From Plazaster borealis (Eukaryota; Echinodermata; Asteroidea; Forcipulatida; Labidiasteridae), in NCBI GenBank assembly GCA_021014325.1, contig CM037472.1, positions 24,413,063-24,477,062 of the forward strand: a stretch of DNA of 64,000 nt, in the 5' to 3' direction. Below are positions 47,901-57,000 of this stretch, in pieces (position 1 is the first letter of the stretch; every line of letters starts with the position of its first letter). A program made the translations under genes and the position numbers. Under the pieces are notes generated by a model. That model did not search any database, had not been told where the DNA came from, and saw only the letters and a program-made list of their open reading frames with translations.

Positions 47901-50402
47901 TATGTACAAGACAATTAATTTTGGATGCTTGCATCACAAAGCAAATTGACTGGAGGGAATTATTGGCTGGTATTCTTCAATCAATTGTCTCTTGTTTGTT
48001 GAAATTGGTTGATAGTTCCTTATGTACAGGACAATTAATTTTGGATACTTGCATCACAAAGAAAATTGACTGGAGGGAAATATTGGCACCTATTCCTCAA
48101 TTAATTGTCTCTGATTTGTTGAAATTGGTTGATAGTTCCTTATGTACAGGACAATTAATTTTGGATGCTTGCATCACAAAGAAAATTGACTGGAGGGAAA
48201 TATTGGCTGGTATTCTTCAATCAATTGTCTCTGATTTGTTGAAGTTCGTTGAAAGTTCCTTATGCACAGGACAATTAATTTTTGATCCTTGCATCACAAA
48301 GAAAATTGACTGGAGGGAAATATTATCAGGTATTTCTAAATCAAATGTCTCTGGTTCGTTGAAATTAGTAGATAGTTCCTTTAGGTACAGGACAATTAAT
48401 TTTGGATGCTTGCATCACAAAGGAAATTGACTGGAGGGAAATATTGGCACGTATTCTGCAATCAAATGCCTCTGATTTGTTGAAGTTTGTTGATAGTTCC
48501 TTATGTACAAGACAATTAATTTTGGATGCTTGCATCACAAAGGAAATTGACTGGAGGGAAATATTGGCACGTATTCTTCAATCAATTGTCTCTTGTTTGT
48601 TGAAGTTTGTTGATAGTTCCTTATGTACAAGACAATTAATTTTGGATGCTTGCATCACAAAGCAAATTGACTGGAGGGAATTATTGGCTGGTATTCTTCA
48701 ATCAATTGTCTCTTGTTTGTTGAAATTGGTTGATAGTTCCTTATGTACAGGACAATTAATTTTGGATACTTGCATCACAAAGAAAATTGACTGGAGGGAA
48801 ATATTGGCACCTATTCCTCAATTAATTGTCTCTGATTTGTTGAAATTGGTTGATAGTTCCTTATGTACAGGACAATTAATTTTGGATGCTTGCATCACAA
48901 AGAAAATTGACTGGAGGGAAATATTGGCTGGTATTCTTCAATCAATTGTCTCTGATTTGTTGAAGTTCGTTGAAAGTTCCTTATGCACAGGACAATTAAT
49001 TTTTGATCCTTGCATCACAAAGAAAATTGACTGGAGGGAAATATTATCAGGTATTTCTAAATCAAATGTCTCTGGTTCGTTGAAATTAGTAGATAGTTCC
49101 TTAGGTACAGGACAATTAATTTTGGATGCTTGCATCACAAAGGAAATTGACTGGAGGGAAATATTGGCACGTATTCTGCAATCAAATGCCTCTGATTTGT
49201 TGAAGTTTGTTGATAGTTCCTTATGTACAAGACAATTAATTTTGGATGCTTGCATCACAAAGGAAATTGACTGGAGGGAAATATTGGCACGTATTCCTCA
49301 ATCAATTGTCGCGTATCCTGTTCAGAGTGTTTTTTCACCTCTACCAAGAGGTGTAGATCTAACATCATCAAAGGCGTTAAGAAATATATTGTTTGCAAAT
49401 AGTTCAACCCCAGGGAAAGTGGAAAAACGTCAAATAGAAGAATACAATATCTTCCATGAGCACTATAAAACATTAGAAATAGGCAAACAGTGGAAGACGC
49501 ATTCTCACAAGGCTGATCACCCTACAACTGATAAAGAAAAAAAAATGTACTATGAAATATGTAAACGTTTGGAGTTAAAATCCACAAAAACACTGGGCGG
49601 ATTCCGTGTTGATGATCAAACCATCGTAGCACTATCAGGAGCAAAGTATGACAAAGCTATAAATTTCAAATGGGATGATGAAACCAAGTCGCAATTTGAA
49701 AGTATTGAATTTGTTCGAGAGCTCCCTAGTCATCACAGAAATGTTCAAACATTGGTCAATTTATTTCTTAATCTTGTGAAACCACATAAGTTGAAAGGTT
49801 TTGAAAACATTGTAAAGAACATAATTAATTGTGACACGCTGCCCCAAAAAGTGAAAAAACACAACGATCTTGGGAAAAAGGATTATAAATTGATTGAAAA
49901 GATTGAAAAAAAGAAAACTAAATTCATAGAAAATCTTGAGAATGACCTTAACAAAAGGTACCCGTCCGAATTTACAGAAGGTCTTGGACAGAGACTTTTA
50001 TCGCACTTCCTTGACCCTGATAGTGATAGTGGACTGGTGAAAGGTTTGAGTCCAGAGTTAATGGAAACAGTCCAACATATTGTTGAAACAAATACAATTA
50101 AGAAGATCTTTAACGGTCTTCCAGAAGTTTTTTTTCAAAATCTTGAGAAAGACCTAAATCAAAACCACTGTGCCGAAGATAACGCTATTTCTTCGGCACT
50201 CCCCAAAATGCTTGGTACCCCAAATAAAAAGGTTCAAGTTATTGCCATGGATTCCAAAAACTTGAGTGGAAAGGAGCCCTGCGATGCTTGCCGCAGAAAG
50301 ATCCCATATTTCCGAAAGATCGTTGCGTTGTTGAACTACGCTGGCATTCAACCTCATGAAGTAGATGCATTATGTAGATCTGACCTAAGAAAACCCAAAT
50401 AA
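44860..50402 (+). CDS. Novel tandem-repeat protein with C-terminal cytidine-deaminase-like domain (3-exon model, frame broken by one base)
   Basis: The proposed exons are 44860-44958, 45665-45731 and 47193-50402, with GT/AG sites and matching phases (0, then 1). The model encodes about 1,120 residues apart from a single-base break. Order of parts: a short N-terminus; a charged KEEKKQEKE segment; a ~75-residue polar region; a ~90-residue region without a known match; about 14 repeats of 40 residues (core IDWREIL, then SLCTGQLILDACITKK); a Lys/Glu-rich linker; and a C-terminal domain. That domain has CAEDNAI (50169-50189) and PCDACRR (50277-50297). These fit the Cys-x-Glu plus Pro-Cys-x-x-Cys zinc and proton-shuttle signature of cytidine-deaminase-fold enzymes, CDA type (Cys rather than His in motif 1). 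In that fold the Glu is catalytic. Substrate and role are unknown; similar domains occur in free-nucleoside deaminases, nucleic-acid editors and bacterial polymorphic toxins. The extra T near 48381 shifts the frame, so it may be a pseudogene, an allele or an assembly error. Confidence 0.6.
45665..45731 (+). CDS. Repeat/deaminase gene, proposed exon 2
   Basis: A 67-bp exon between a pyrimidine-rich acceptor (TTTTTTAAAG) and a consensus donor (GGTAAGTTG). It reads IPEKVSRPTKEEKKQEKE, a strongly charged, lysine/glutamate-rich segment. It leaves phase 1, which the exon at 47193 accepts to make a Glu codon. Confidence 0.5.
46838..47090 (+). repeat. 68-bp tandem repeat, about 3.7 copies
   Basis: Successive copies of a unit containing TTTGAAACTTTGCATGGTGG and ACACCATGTACATGAG occupy the end of the intron just before the terminal exon of the repeat/deaminase gene. 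The last copy is diverged and ends about 100 bp from the splice acceptor. It is open in the minus direction, but there is no reason to call it coding. Confidence 0.85.
47193..50402 (+). CDS. Repeat/deaminase gene, terminal exon (contains a +1 frame break near 48381)
   Basis: A 3.2-kb exon opens after TTCCTATTGCAG. The first ~230 bp are GC-balanced and encode a polar region; from about 47425 the sequence turns AT-rich. Two long frames overlap: one runs to 48430, the other continues from about 48381 to the stop at 50400-50402. In repeat 6 the copy at 48380-48382 carries an extra T relative to its duplicate at 49100. The C-terminal region from about 49305 encodes an acidic/basic helical linker and the deaminase-like domain. 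A polyadenylation-like AATAAA overlaps the stop codon. Confidence 0.65.
47705..49305 (+). repeat. 120-bp (40-codon) coding tandem repeat with 720-bp higher-order duplication
   Basis: Repeat units begin at 47705, 47825, 47945, 48065, 48185, 48305, then (after the extra base) 48426, 48546, 48666, 48786, 48906, 49026, 49146 and 49266 (partial). Units at 47825-48545 are repeated almost base for base at 48546-49265, so six units were duplicated together recently. Each unit looks like two amphipathic helices, one after IDWRE and one around the LILDACI segment, suggesting an alpha-solenoid. No named repeat family was recognised. Confidence 0.92.
49305..50402 (+). other. Linker and cytidine-deaminase-like domain region
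   Basis: After the last partial repeat come about 290 codons of mostly helical, Lys/Glu-rich sequence, then the zinc motif pair. Motif 1 has Cys at 50169-50171 and Glu at 50175-50177. Motif 2 has Cys at 50280-50282 and 50289-50291, followed by Arg-Arg. The spacing of 37 codons between the first and second cysteines is slightly longer than in human cytidine deaminase. A further helix of about 30 residues precedes the stop, as expected for the fold. Function is unproven. Confidence 0.6.
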
Positions 50403-50940
50403 AAACTGCAAAAGTAGTTCTATTTTTTTGTTTTACTTTTTCATTTTTTTTTTTACCTGTCCTTTTAGGGGCTGCGTATATTTAAAAAAATACCTTTTAA
50501 AAAAAGTATAGGCTTAACTATTATATACAATTCAATAGTAAAAAAATTTCAAAAATCGTAGGTAGAAAATGTATTGTTTTCGGTCTTATTGTAGTCCTCT
50601 TTGAGTCGCTTGGTTCTTCCTTTTATGCCCCAAGAGGATTTGTTTATATTTTACGTAGAAATAAAGATAAGGAGACTTTTCGACTTGTTGACAAAATTGT
50701 TTCAACCTCATGAACTAAAATGCATTTTGTAGATCTAACGTAAGAACCCCCCCCCCAAAAAAAAAAACCGCAAAAGTAGTTGCAAATAAAAAATAAAGCG
50801 TAGGTAGAAAAATGTTTTGTTTTTAAGTGTCTTATTGTAGTCCTCTTTGAGTCGCTTGGTTCTTCCTTTTATGCCCCAAGAGTATTTATTTATATTTTGA
50901 GTAGAAACAGACAAGGAATCTATTCGACTTGTTGAATTTT
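50349..50940 (+). repeat. ~355-bp tandem duplication of the gene's 3' end
   Basis: The sequence covering the last codons, stop and 3' flank (from CAACCTCATGAA at 50349) reappears diverged from 50704. The 3'UTR stretch with GTCTTATTGTAGTCCTCTTT and TTCTTCCTTTTATGCCCC occurs twice (about 50583 and 50829). The second copy has lost the coding frame and gained poly-C/poly-A tracts. Confidence 0.85.
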
Positions 50941-50946
50941 TTTATA

Positions 50947-51315
50947 TTAAAGGGTCCGTATATACGTTTGGTAGTTGGAACCCATTGTTTGTTTCAATCC
51001 TATACAGTTGTAGATAATGTACCATAAAACTAACCTGTGAACATTTCATTTCAAAAGGTGGTAGCGTTTTCGAGATATTGCCGAAAATCTGGAGTGGTTA
51101 TGCCCACGCAGGAAGAATAATCTGCAATTGGAATACACAATCTCAGATTCAAATTTTGGGAATAAAAAGTTATGTCTTTTTCCTTAACCTCAGTACTTCG
51201 AAGTGAAAAGTTTCTCAAAATGCATTATACTATCCAAAGCTACCGAACTTCTTACCAAGTAAGATTTTATTGCCATTAATTTTCAGAGTCATTACCAAAC
51301 GTACAGACCCTTTAA
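50947..51315. mobile_element. TTAA-type MITE family 1b
   Basis: Ends TTAAAGGGTCCGTATATACG and CGTACAGACCCTTTAA, with the shared core GAGATATTGCCGAAAATCTGG. It lies just after the duplicated 3' end of the repeat/deaminase gene. Confidence 0.8.
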
Positions 51316-52149
51316 TGTAATATTATTACAAATCAATGCAACTATAAAGGATAATGACTGATTGATTAACTTTTATCATTTCTAAAGGACGACACAATGC
51401 CCTATGTCGTGATCTCGATTATCTAGACTTGTTTTTAATTAATGCTTTAATACGGGAGAACTTTAATACGTTCATTAAAACCCTCCGAGCAGGCACGGGG
51501 AGCAGGCGGGAGACCAGCTTCATACTTTTTTTAATAACTACAAAATGTGTAAATCAATTTCGCTGATTTTTTTAAAAAACTACCTTTAAACACCCCTCTT
51601 TCATACTGTGTAGTGCACTCCCCGGGGATCCAGCATGTACAAATTTTTAATTAAATGATGGAAGAAGTTTACTTTTTCATAAGCCAATTGATGTAAAATA
51701 TCTTCAAAATAAGGGGAAAAAAGAGTACATTGGGTAAGCCAAACCAATAAGAACAAAATAAGGGACACTTGGTCATAGCACATAAAAGTATTAAGAGTAC
51801 AGAATGTCACTGTGTCAAAAGTTGCAATAAAAAACAAACAAGTAAATATTTCGTTTTATTTGTATTGTTAATACCATTGTTTATTTAAACAAATCTATTT
51901 ATAAAAACATCTATAATTTGTCAACAATGGCCTCACCATGTATTAAATGTTGATCAGCAAAGATTTTGTTATAAATTGTTAAGCATAAGTACACTTCTTG
52001 ATCACAATAAAACAAGATTATCAGCACAGAAAAGCTTATTATTATGATGTACTTGGTTTGTCTGTTTTTTTCCTTGCTCCTTTTCTCATAAAGTAAGCCT
52101 ACAAGGCAATATTTGCTGCATTACGGTTCAACAACAAAAGTAAGGTTCA

Positions 52150-52352
52150 TATAGACGATGTGACCTCTGTTTACATTCAAACCGCCCTCTGTTGACAAAA
52201 GTCATGTTTCCGCCGGGCAAGAAGACGCGTACTCATGGTAACATTGCGTGTCCTTTATAGCTGGCTGTCAGTACACAAAGGTTTTGCCCGGCGACATGCG
52301 CGCGCATCATGTTATGATTTTTGAATGACGTCAGAGGTCACATCGTCTATAG
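52150..52352. mobile_element. 203-bp inverted-repeat element
   Basis: TATAGACGATGTGACCTCTG and its inverse CAGAGGTCACATCGTCTATA are perfect 20-bp ends around a GC-richer centre. Confidence 0.85.
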
Positions 52353-52485
52353 TATTACAAAAAGAGACAGGAGGGCCAATAAAGCAATTTTGTTGTAAGA
52401 TTAACAATTTGGTAAAAAACTCCTTCAAAGCCTATTCAACATCTAGAGAGAAGTGTGGTGAATAGTGTTGCCAGACCATGCTATT

Positions 52486-52858
52486 CAGGGCTCGAATTTT
52501 GGGTAAAATTCCACAAGACACAGGGGCTTCTAGCTCAAAATGTTTACCTTATTTTGTAATCTAAATGAGAAAGAAATTTCTACAAAGTTTATCATGTAAA
52601 CTGTTTTTATTTGAACAAGCTCTAGAGAAGATTTCATTATAATTTGACACTCAACAGAATTGAATGATATTTACAGGTACCAACACTCAAAGTCAACAGT
52701 TGAACATTTTTAATTTTTTTTTTTTTACAGTGAGGTATTATTATTTAATTGAAAAAAAACCCCACAAGACCACCGGACTTGTCAAGTCATGAGTTTACCG
52801 GTCCAATGCTAAAATCACTGGCCTCGGACTTGTGGTCCATTGTAAAATTCAAGCCCTG
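52486..52858. mobile_element. CAGGGCT-ended element
   Basis: Left CAGGGCTCGAATTTTGGG and right AAAATTCAAGCCCTG are inverted. The interior CTCAAAATGTTTACC and CACTGGCCTCGGACTTG matches 20892-21190. Two right-end fragments lie in tandem at about 58330-58480. Confidence 0.75.
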
Positions 52859-52879
52859 CCATTACCACTGCGAGCCCCT

Positions 52880-53103
52880 TCTCTTGATGATAAACATATT
52901 CTGGACTCTTTTACGTGCATTACACAACACACACACACAAGGGACCAACGGCTTTATGTCCCATTTGAAAGAGAGAGCAATTATGGTTTGATGTGTTTTG
53001 CTCAAGGACACAAAATAATGTCACAACCAGGACCCGAACCCTCATCCTGATGACACCACAACTTGAGTCCGGTGCACTAGACCGCTCGGCCACACACATC
53101 TAA
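52880..53103 (-). mobile_element. SINE family A, minus orientation
   Basis: The right end GACCGCTCGGCCACACAC is the inverted A-box head. Body parts include GTGTTTTGCTCAAGGACAC and GGACCCGAACCCTCATCC, a degraded B-box. Confidence 0.7.
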
Positions 53104-53187
53104 CAACTTAGCTCACAACGAAACCATTACATGCACTGTCAATGTCCATGGACAACTTTAACAAAAGCTGACAAATTTGTATAACTT

Positions 53188-53193
53188 TTTATT
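53188..53193 (-). terminator. Possible XRCC3 polyadenylation signal
   Basis: TTTATT on the plus strand reads AATAAA on the minus strand, about 550 bp past the XRCC3 stop. AT-rich DNA contains such hexamers by chance, so this is only a candidate 3' end. Confidence 0.3.
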
Positions 53194-53745
53194 ATGGTAT
53201 AATGACAGAATGATTTCAATGTACAATTAATTCAAATCAAGTATGTTCAGACATCGAATAAGCAGAATTGCAGTGACTTGTAGTTTCTTCTTCTCACATA
53301 AGGCACTTAAAAAAAACACAATCTTTATAACAGATTTAATTAAAAAAATTAAGAATGTAGAATTAAGAATGTATTGACAAGTTTGGCAAAGTGCTTATTT
53401 TTAAATGTTAGAGGAACAATGTCACTAAAAACCTTTTTGAAATAAGAGTTTTAGTTAGTTACAACATCACAAGGTTGTCATGCCTGCCCTAAACATTAAA
53501 AAATGTACACACAAAGCCAATAACAGTATAAGATATGACCTCTTAGTATGACCCTAAAGCACTGAACCTCTTGAATGTTTGCCTGAGTACAATATAAAAC
53601 CTAATTTCAGGATAGAGCTGGAACCTTGTCACATCGACAGAATGACATCATGTCCTTCGTCCCATTGATCGTTGTGACATTGATGTACTCAGTACTTCCT
53701 CATACAAAGCCTCCTTAGTTCACAAATTTGACGGGGGTTCAACGT

Positions 53746-54066
53746 TCATCTTAAACCTCTAACTCCATCAGCCTCCACGACATAGTAACAGGTGTCCCTC
53801 GGTAAATGCGGTGCAAATACCACCTCCAAGGACCTCACTGGTACCTCGGTCACGCAACGGAGACCCTCAGGATCTCCGATGTCTCTTGACGTCTCAATCC
53901 TGTCCTCTGGATGTTGGCTGGTATCTGGCATGAGTTGGTAATCCGTCTTTCCAAGCATGAGGCGGGTCTGGACAAGGTTTGACCATGCGAGCCCAAGGGC
54001 AGGGATGAGTTGGCGCTGGTTGGCCTTGTTATCATTGGCGCTTGATGGCGTCATGTTGGCCGTGAC
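53746..54066 (-). CDS. XRCC3: XRCC3 exon 6 (terminal)
   Basis: 321 bp including the stop. It starts VTANMTPSS and continues through [17 protein letters not shown] to [19 protein letters not shown], then VRGLR and stop. Human XRCC3 ends similarly (FSAPHLPPSS-like, then AEGVRG). A Ser/Asp-rich insertion around DTSQHPEDR makes this end slightly longer than in human. Confidence 0.95.
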   Translation of the reverse strand, partial: VTANMTPSSANDNKANQRQLIPALGLAWSNLVQTRLMLGKTDYQLMPDTSQHPEDRIETSRDIGDPEGLRCVTEVPVRSLEVVFAPHLPRDTCYYVVEADGVRGLR

Positions 54067-57000
54067 CTACAGGGATATCAGAACGTTAGGATTGTGTTTG
54101 CCTGCTTGTAAACAGGTCCCAATTTCATAAAGCTGCTTTAAAGCACAAAATATTGCTTGAAAATTTTCCGCTAAGCAAAAATAAAGCAGGATACCAGTCA
54201 CAGGTGATACATGTGGCAGGTAAGCTTCTTCTGGTAGGCATAATTTTGTTGACCTTAGCTACTTGTGCTTATGCAGCTCTATGAACTTAAGCCTTGTGAT
54301 TGACAAACAAAATACATAAAGGACATATTTTACCACAAAAGCGCTTAGGAGAGAAGAAACATTTTAAATTGATTGAAAAAAGAAGGTCAATTAATTAAGA
54401 ATTTCTTTGACCATAGACTCTGTCACTCAAGATATCAGTTTACAAAATAACCTGACTTGATCAAAGGCTGGCAGGTAGAAATGAACACGAGTCTATGGAA
54501 GAAGGTGCTGAAAATTATTGCATTTTGTGGAAATCATGTTACTGTATAAGCATATCAGCTCTTCAAGTGAAACAGAAGGCACATCTGAAAAGTTTTTCAG
54601 CTATTTATTTTTACAATTTAAATGCCATGTCAGATCCAAAAATTGCAGTGAAAATTTCACAGAATATTTCCTGCCTTGGTGTAAACAATGTAGAATTTTG
54701 TGAACTCTGTACTCATCTACAGTTTTTTTGTTGCCGAGGCGTCTAACGCACCAAATTCAGGCTCTGGTGGCTGAATCATTACAATGTGGGTTCGAATCTC
54801 GGTCCCTGCACTTGTGTACTTGAGCAAGACAGTTAAAGGTATTATAGAGGATTGTTAGAGCGCTGACAAAAATAGTCGCAGACAGTTTTTATGTTTTGTG
54901 TGATCAACCATATACATGAAATAACAAACTTGTGAAAATTTGGGCTTAATCCGTTTTGTGAGTCAGGAGAAAATAGTGAAAAACTATGCACAATTTTCAG
55001 ATCAGCTGTTGCGTTTTTTAAGGTTTTCAGATACAGTTTTTGCGAATATGACTTCATTTCAGAGGGAAATATTTCACAGAAAAAAATGGTCCTAGTATGA
55101 ACTTCATAATCAGTAAGCTTTCAGACTACAATTAAACAATGATATTTTGTTATCCTTCTGTATAATAACTTAAAAATACAATTGCTTCTTGGTGTTTATA
55201 TCCTAACTTAGGGACTTTTACCGAGTAATATAGTAGAAGTAGAAATACAGAGGGTAATTGTTTTTCATTGCTGCACCTCTAGGGTTCATCCCTACCTGAT
55301 TGACACAAACCACTGGGATACCGTAGATCCTGCCTAGATGATGAAGCTTGGCACCCAGAGTCTGCAGGTGTTGAGCCCTCTTCACAGCCTCCCCAGGGCT
55401 GAACTCACAGCGGAAGAGGGCTGCTAGGGAGTCCAGGATGATGAGCTTGACCTGGCTCTGTTGCAGCAGCAGAGGGATGCGGTACTTTATGCAGTGGCTC
55501 AACTGATCCTGTCAGCCAGAAGAAATCAACTCAAAATCATTACAAAACAAACAAGGTCGTGTCCAAAATTGATGGGTTCGGCAGCGGCTATGGCTGGAAC
55601 AATATTGCTAGAGCCAGCAGCCATAGCCAAAGCCACTTGATTTGGATGCGGCTTATAGTTGCACTGAACAAACTACCCTTCAAAAGCCGTCATTTCAAGT
55701 ATGCCTCCAAGGGATCAGGGCCCAATTTCTGCTTACCGCCGAATTCTGCGCTTACGATCACTATTCTCCGCTTACTGAGAAAGCGTCGAATTTCTGCGCT
55801 AGCTATGTAAGCATGTAAACATGATTTTACAGAGCATCGAGGCAATAGGTAACCACAGAGAGACTCTTCGTCTGAGCAGGGAGAAACTGTAGATAAGGCA
55901 CATCTAGACCATTCAACCACACGGGCTGAACATCCAAGAAGGAAATGACTAATAACCTTTTGTCTTTGCCTTCTCCTTTTCCAACAGATATCCTCCTTTT
56001 TTTATTACTTTTTCTCCCACTTCCCACCTGTGATTTTTGTCTTTTGTTTTTCCAACCTCTTGTGGTCAAACCAGCCCCTTCTCCTCACCTCCCCTTTGTC
56101 TCTTTCTTCATTGTTCATCCCTTGTTTTTTCTGTGTGCTTTCTGCCTCTCCCTCTTTTCATTTCTTTCCACTTGACTGCTTCTGTTACACCAGTACACCT
56201 GTTATGTGTATAATTTGTTTTTTACCCTTACACTGATGTGGCTTAAGAACTGTATACTCAGTACTTTCCCGAGTTCTGTGAAAAACCCACAGGCAAACCA
56301 CTCAGGTGGGATTCGAACCCACGACCTTTGCATTGCTAGAGCAGATGTCTTACCACTAGACCACCAAGCTAGCCCGGTAGCTAGAGGCAGTTCGAATCCT
56401 ATGTGTTAGTAGCGGGTACCGCTGTTTATGTGTGTTGTGTTGTCATTTAGCCTTCGAGAAAGACTCTGCTAGGGTTGAAACGTCAGGCCATTAACTATTT
56501 TATTGTAAAAACCATAGATGGAATCGGTATCGCGAGCGAACTGCTTAGACTCACCCTTTCTGATACATGCTCAATGAAGATGTTGTCCCCTAATCTAAGA
56601 CCCTTGGATTCAGTGGCCTCAAATCTCCCCTGGAATGTCTGAATGAGCTGATGAAGCCTCTTACTCGGGAAAACATCCTCTGTGCAAACGTACACTGCTC
56701 CTGTAAAGAAAATATTTACAAGTTGGAATATGTTAACCCACAAAATAAGGAAACGGTTGTCTTTCTTATGAAACTGATGTTGGGTTGAACAAAGACAAAT
56801 TGACTAGAGCGGGACTTGAACCTGCGACCTCCGGATTAACGTGACGGCACCCTACCAACTGAGCTATCCTGCCCTAATGTTGGCGGTCTCCCTATTTTGT
56901 CAAAATCTTTGTTTAGGGGTGCCAGTCAGAAGCTTTTCACTCTGTAAATACCGTATAGCCAGGGATCACACCCAAGTTTACAATATAACCTGGGAAGCGG

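Larger units (their letters stand above)
50941..53745. other. Intergenic between repeat/deaminase gene and XRCC3
   Basis: No coding sequence was recognised. It contains a TTAA-flanked element (50947-51315), a 200-bp inverted-repeat element (52150-52352), a CAGGGCT-ended element (52486-52858) and a minus-strand SINE (about 52880-53103). The remainder is unremarkable AT-rich DNA. Confidence 0.7.

Noticed and set aside
56285..56400. Functional tRNA gene on the minus strand
   Set aside because: A- and B-box-like sequences are present, but similar copies with non-tRNA flanks occur elsewhere and a proper acceptor stem was not seen. Called SINE.
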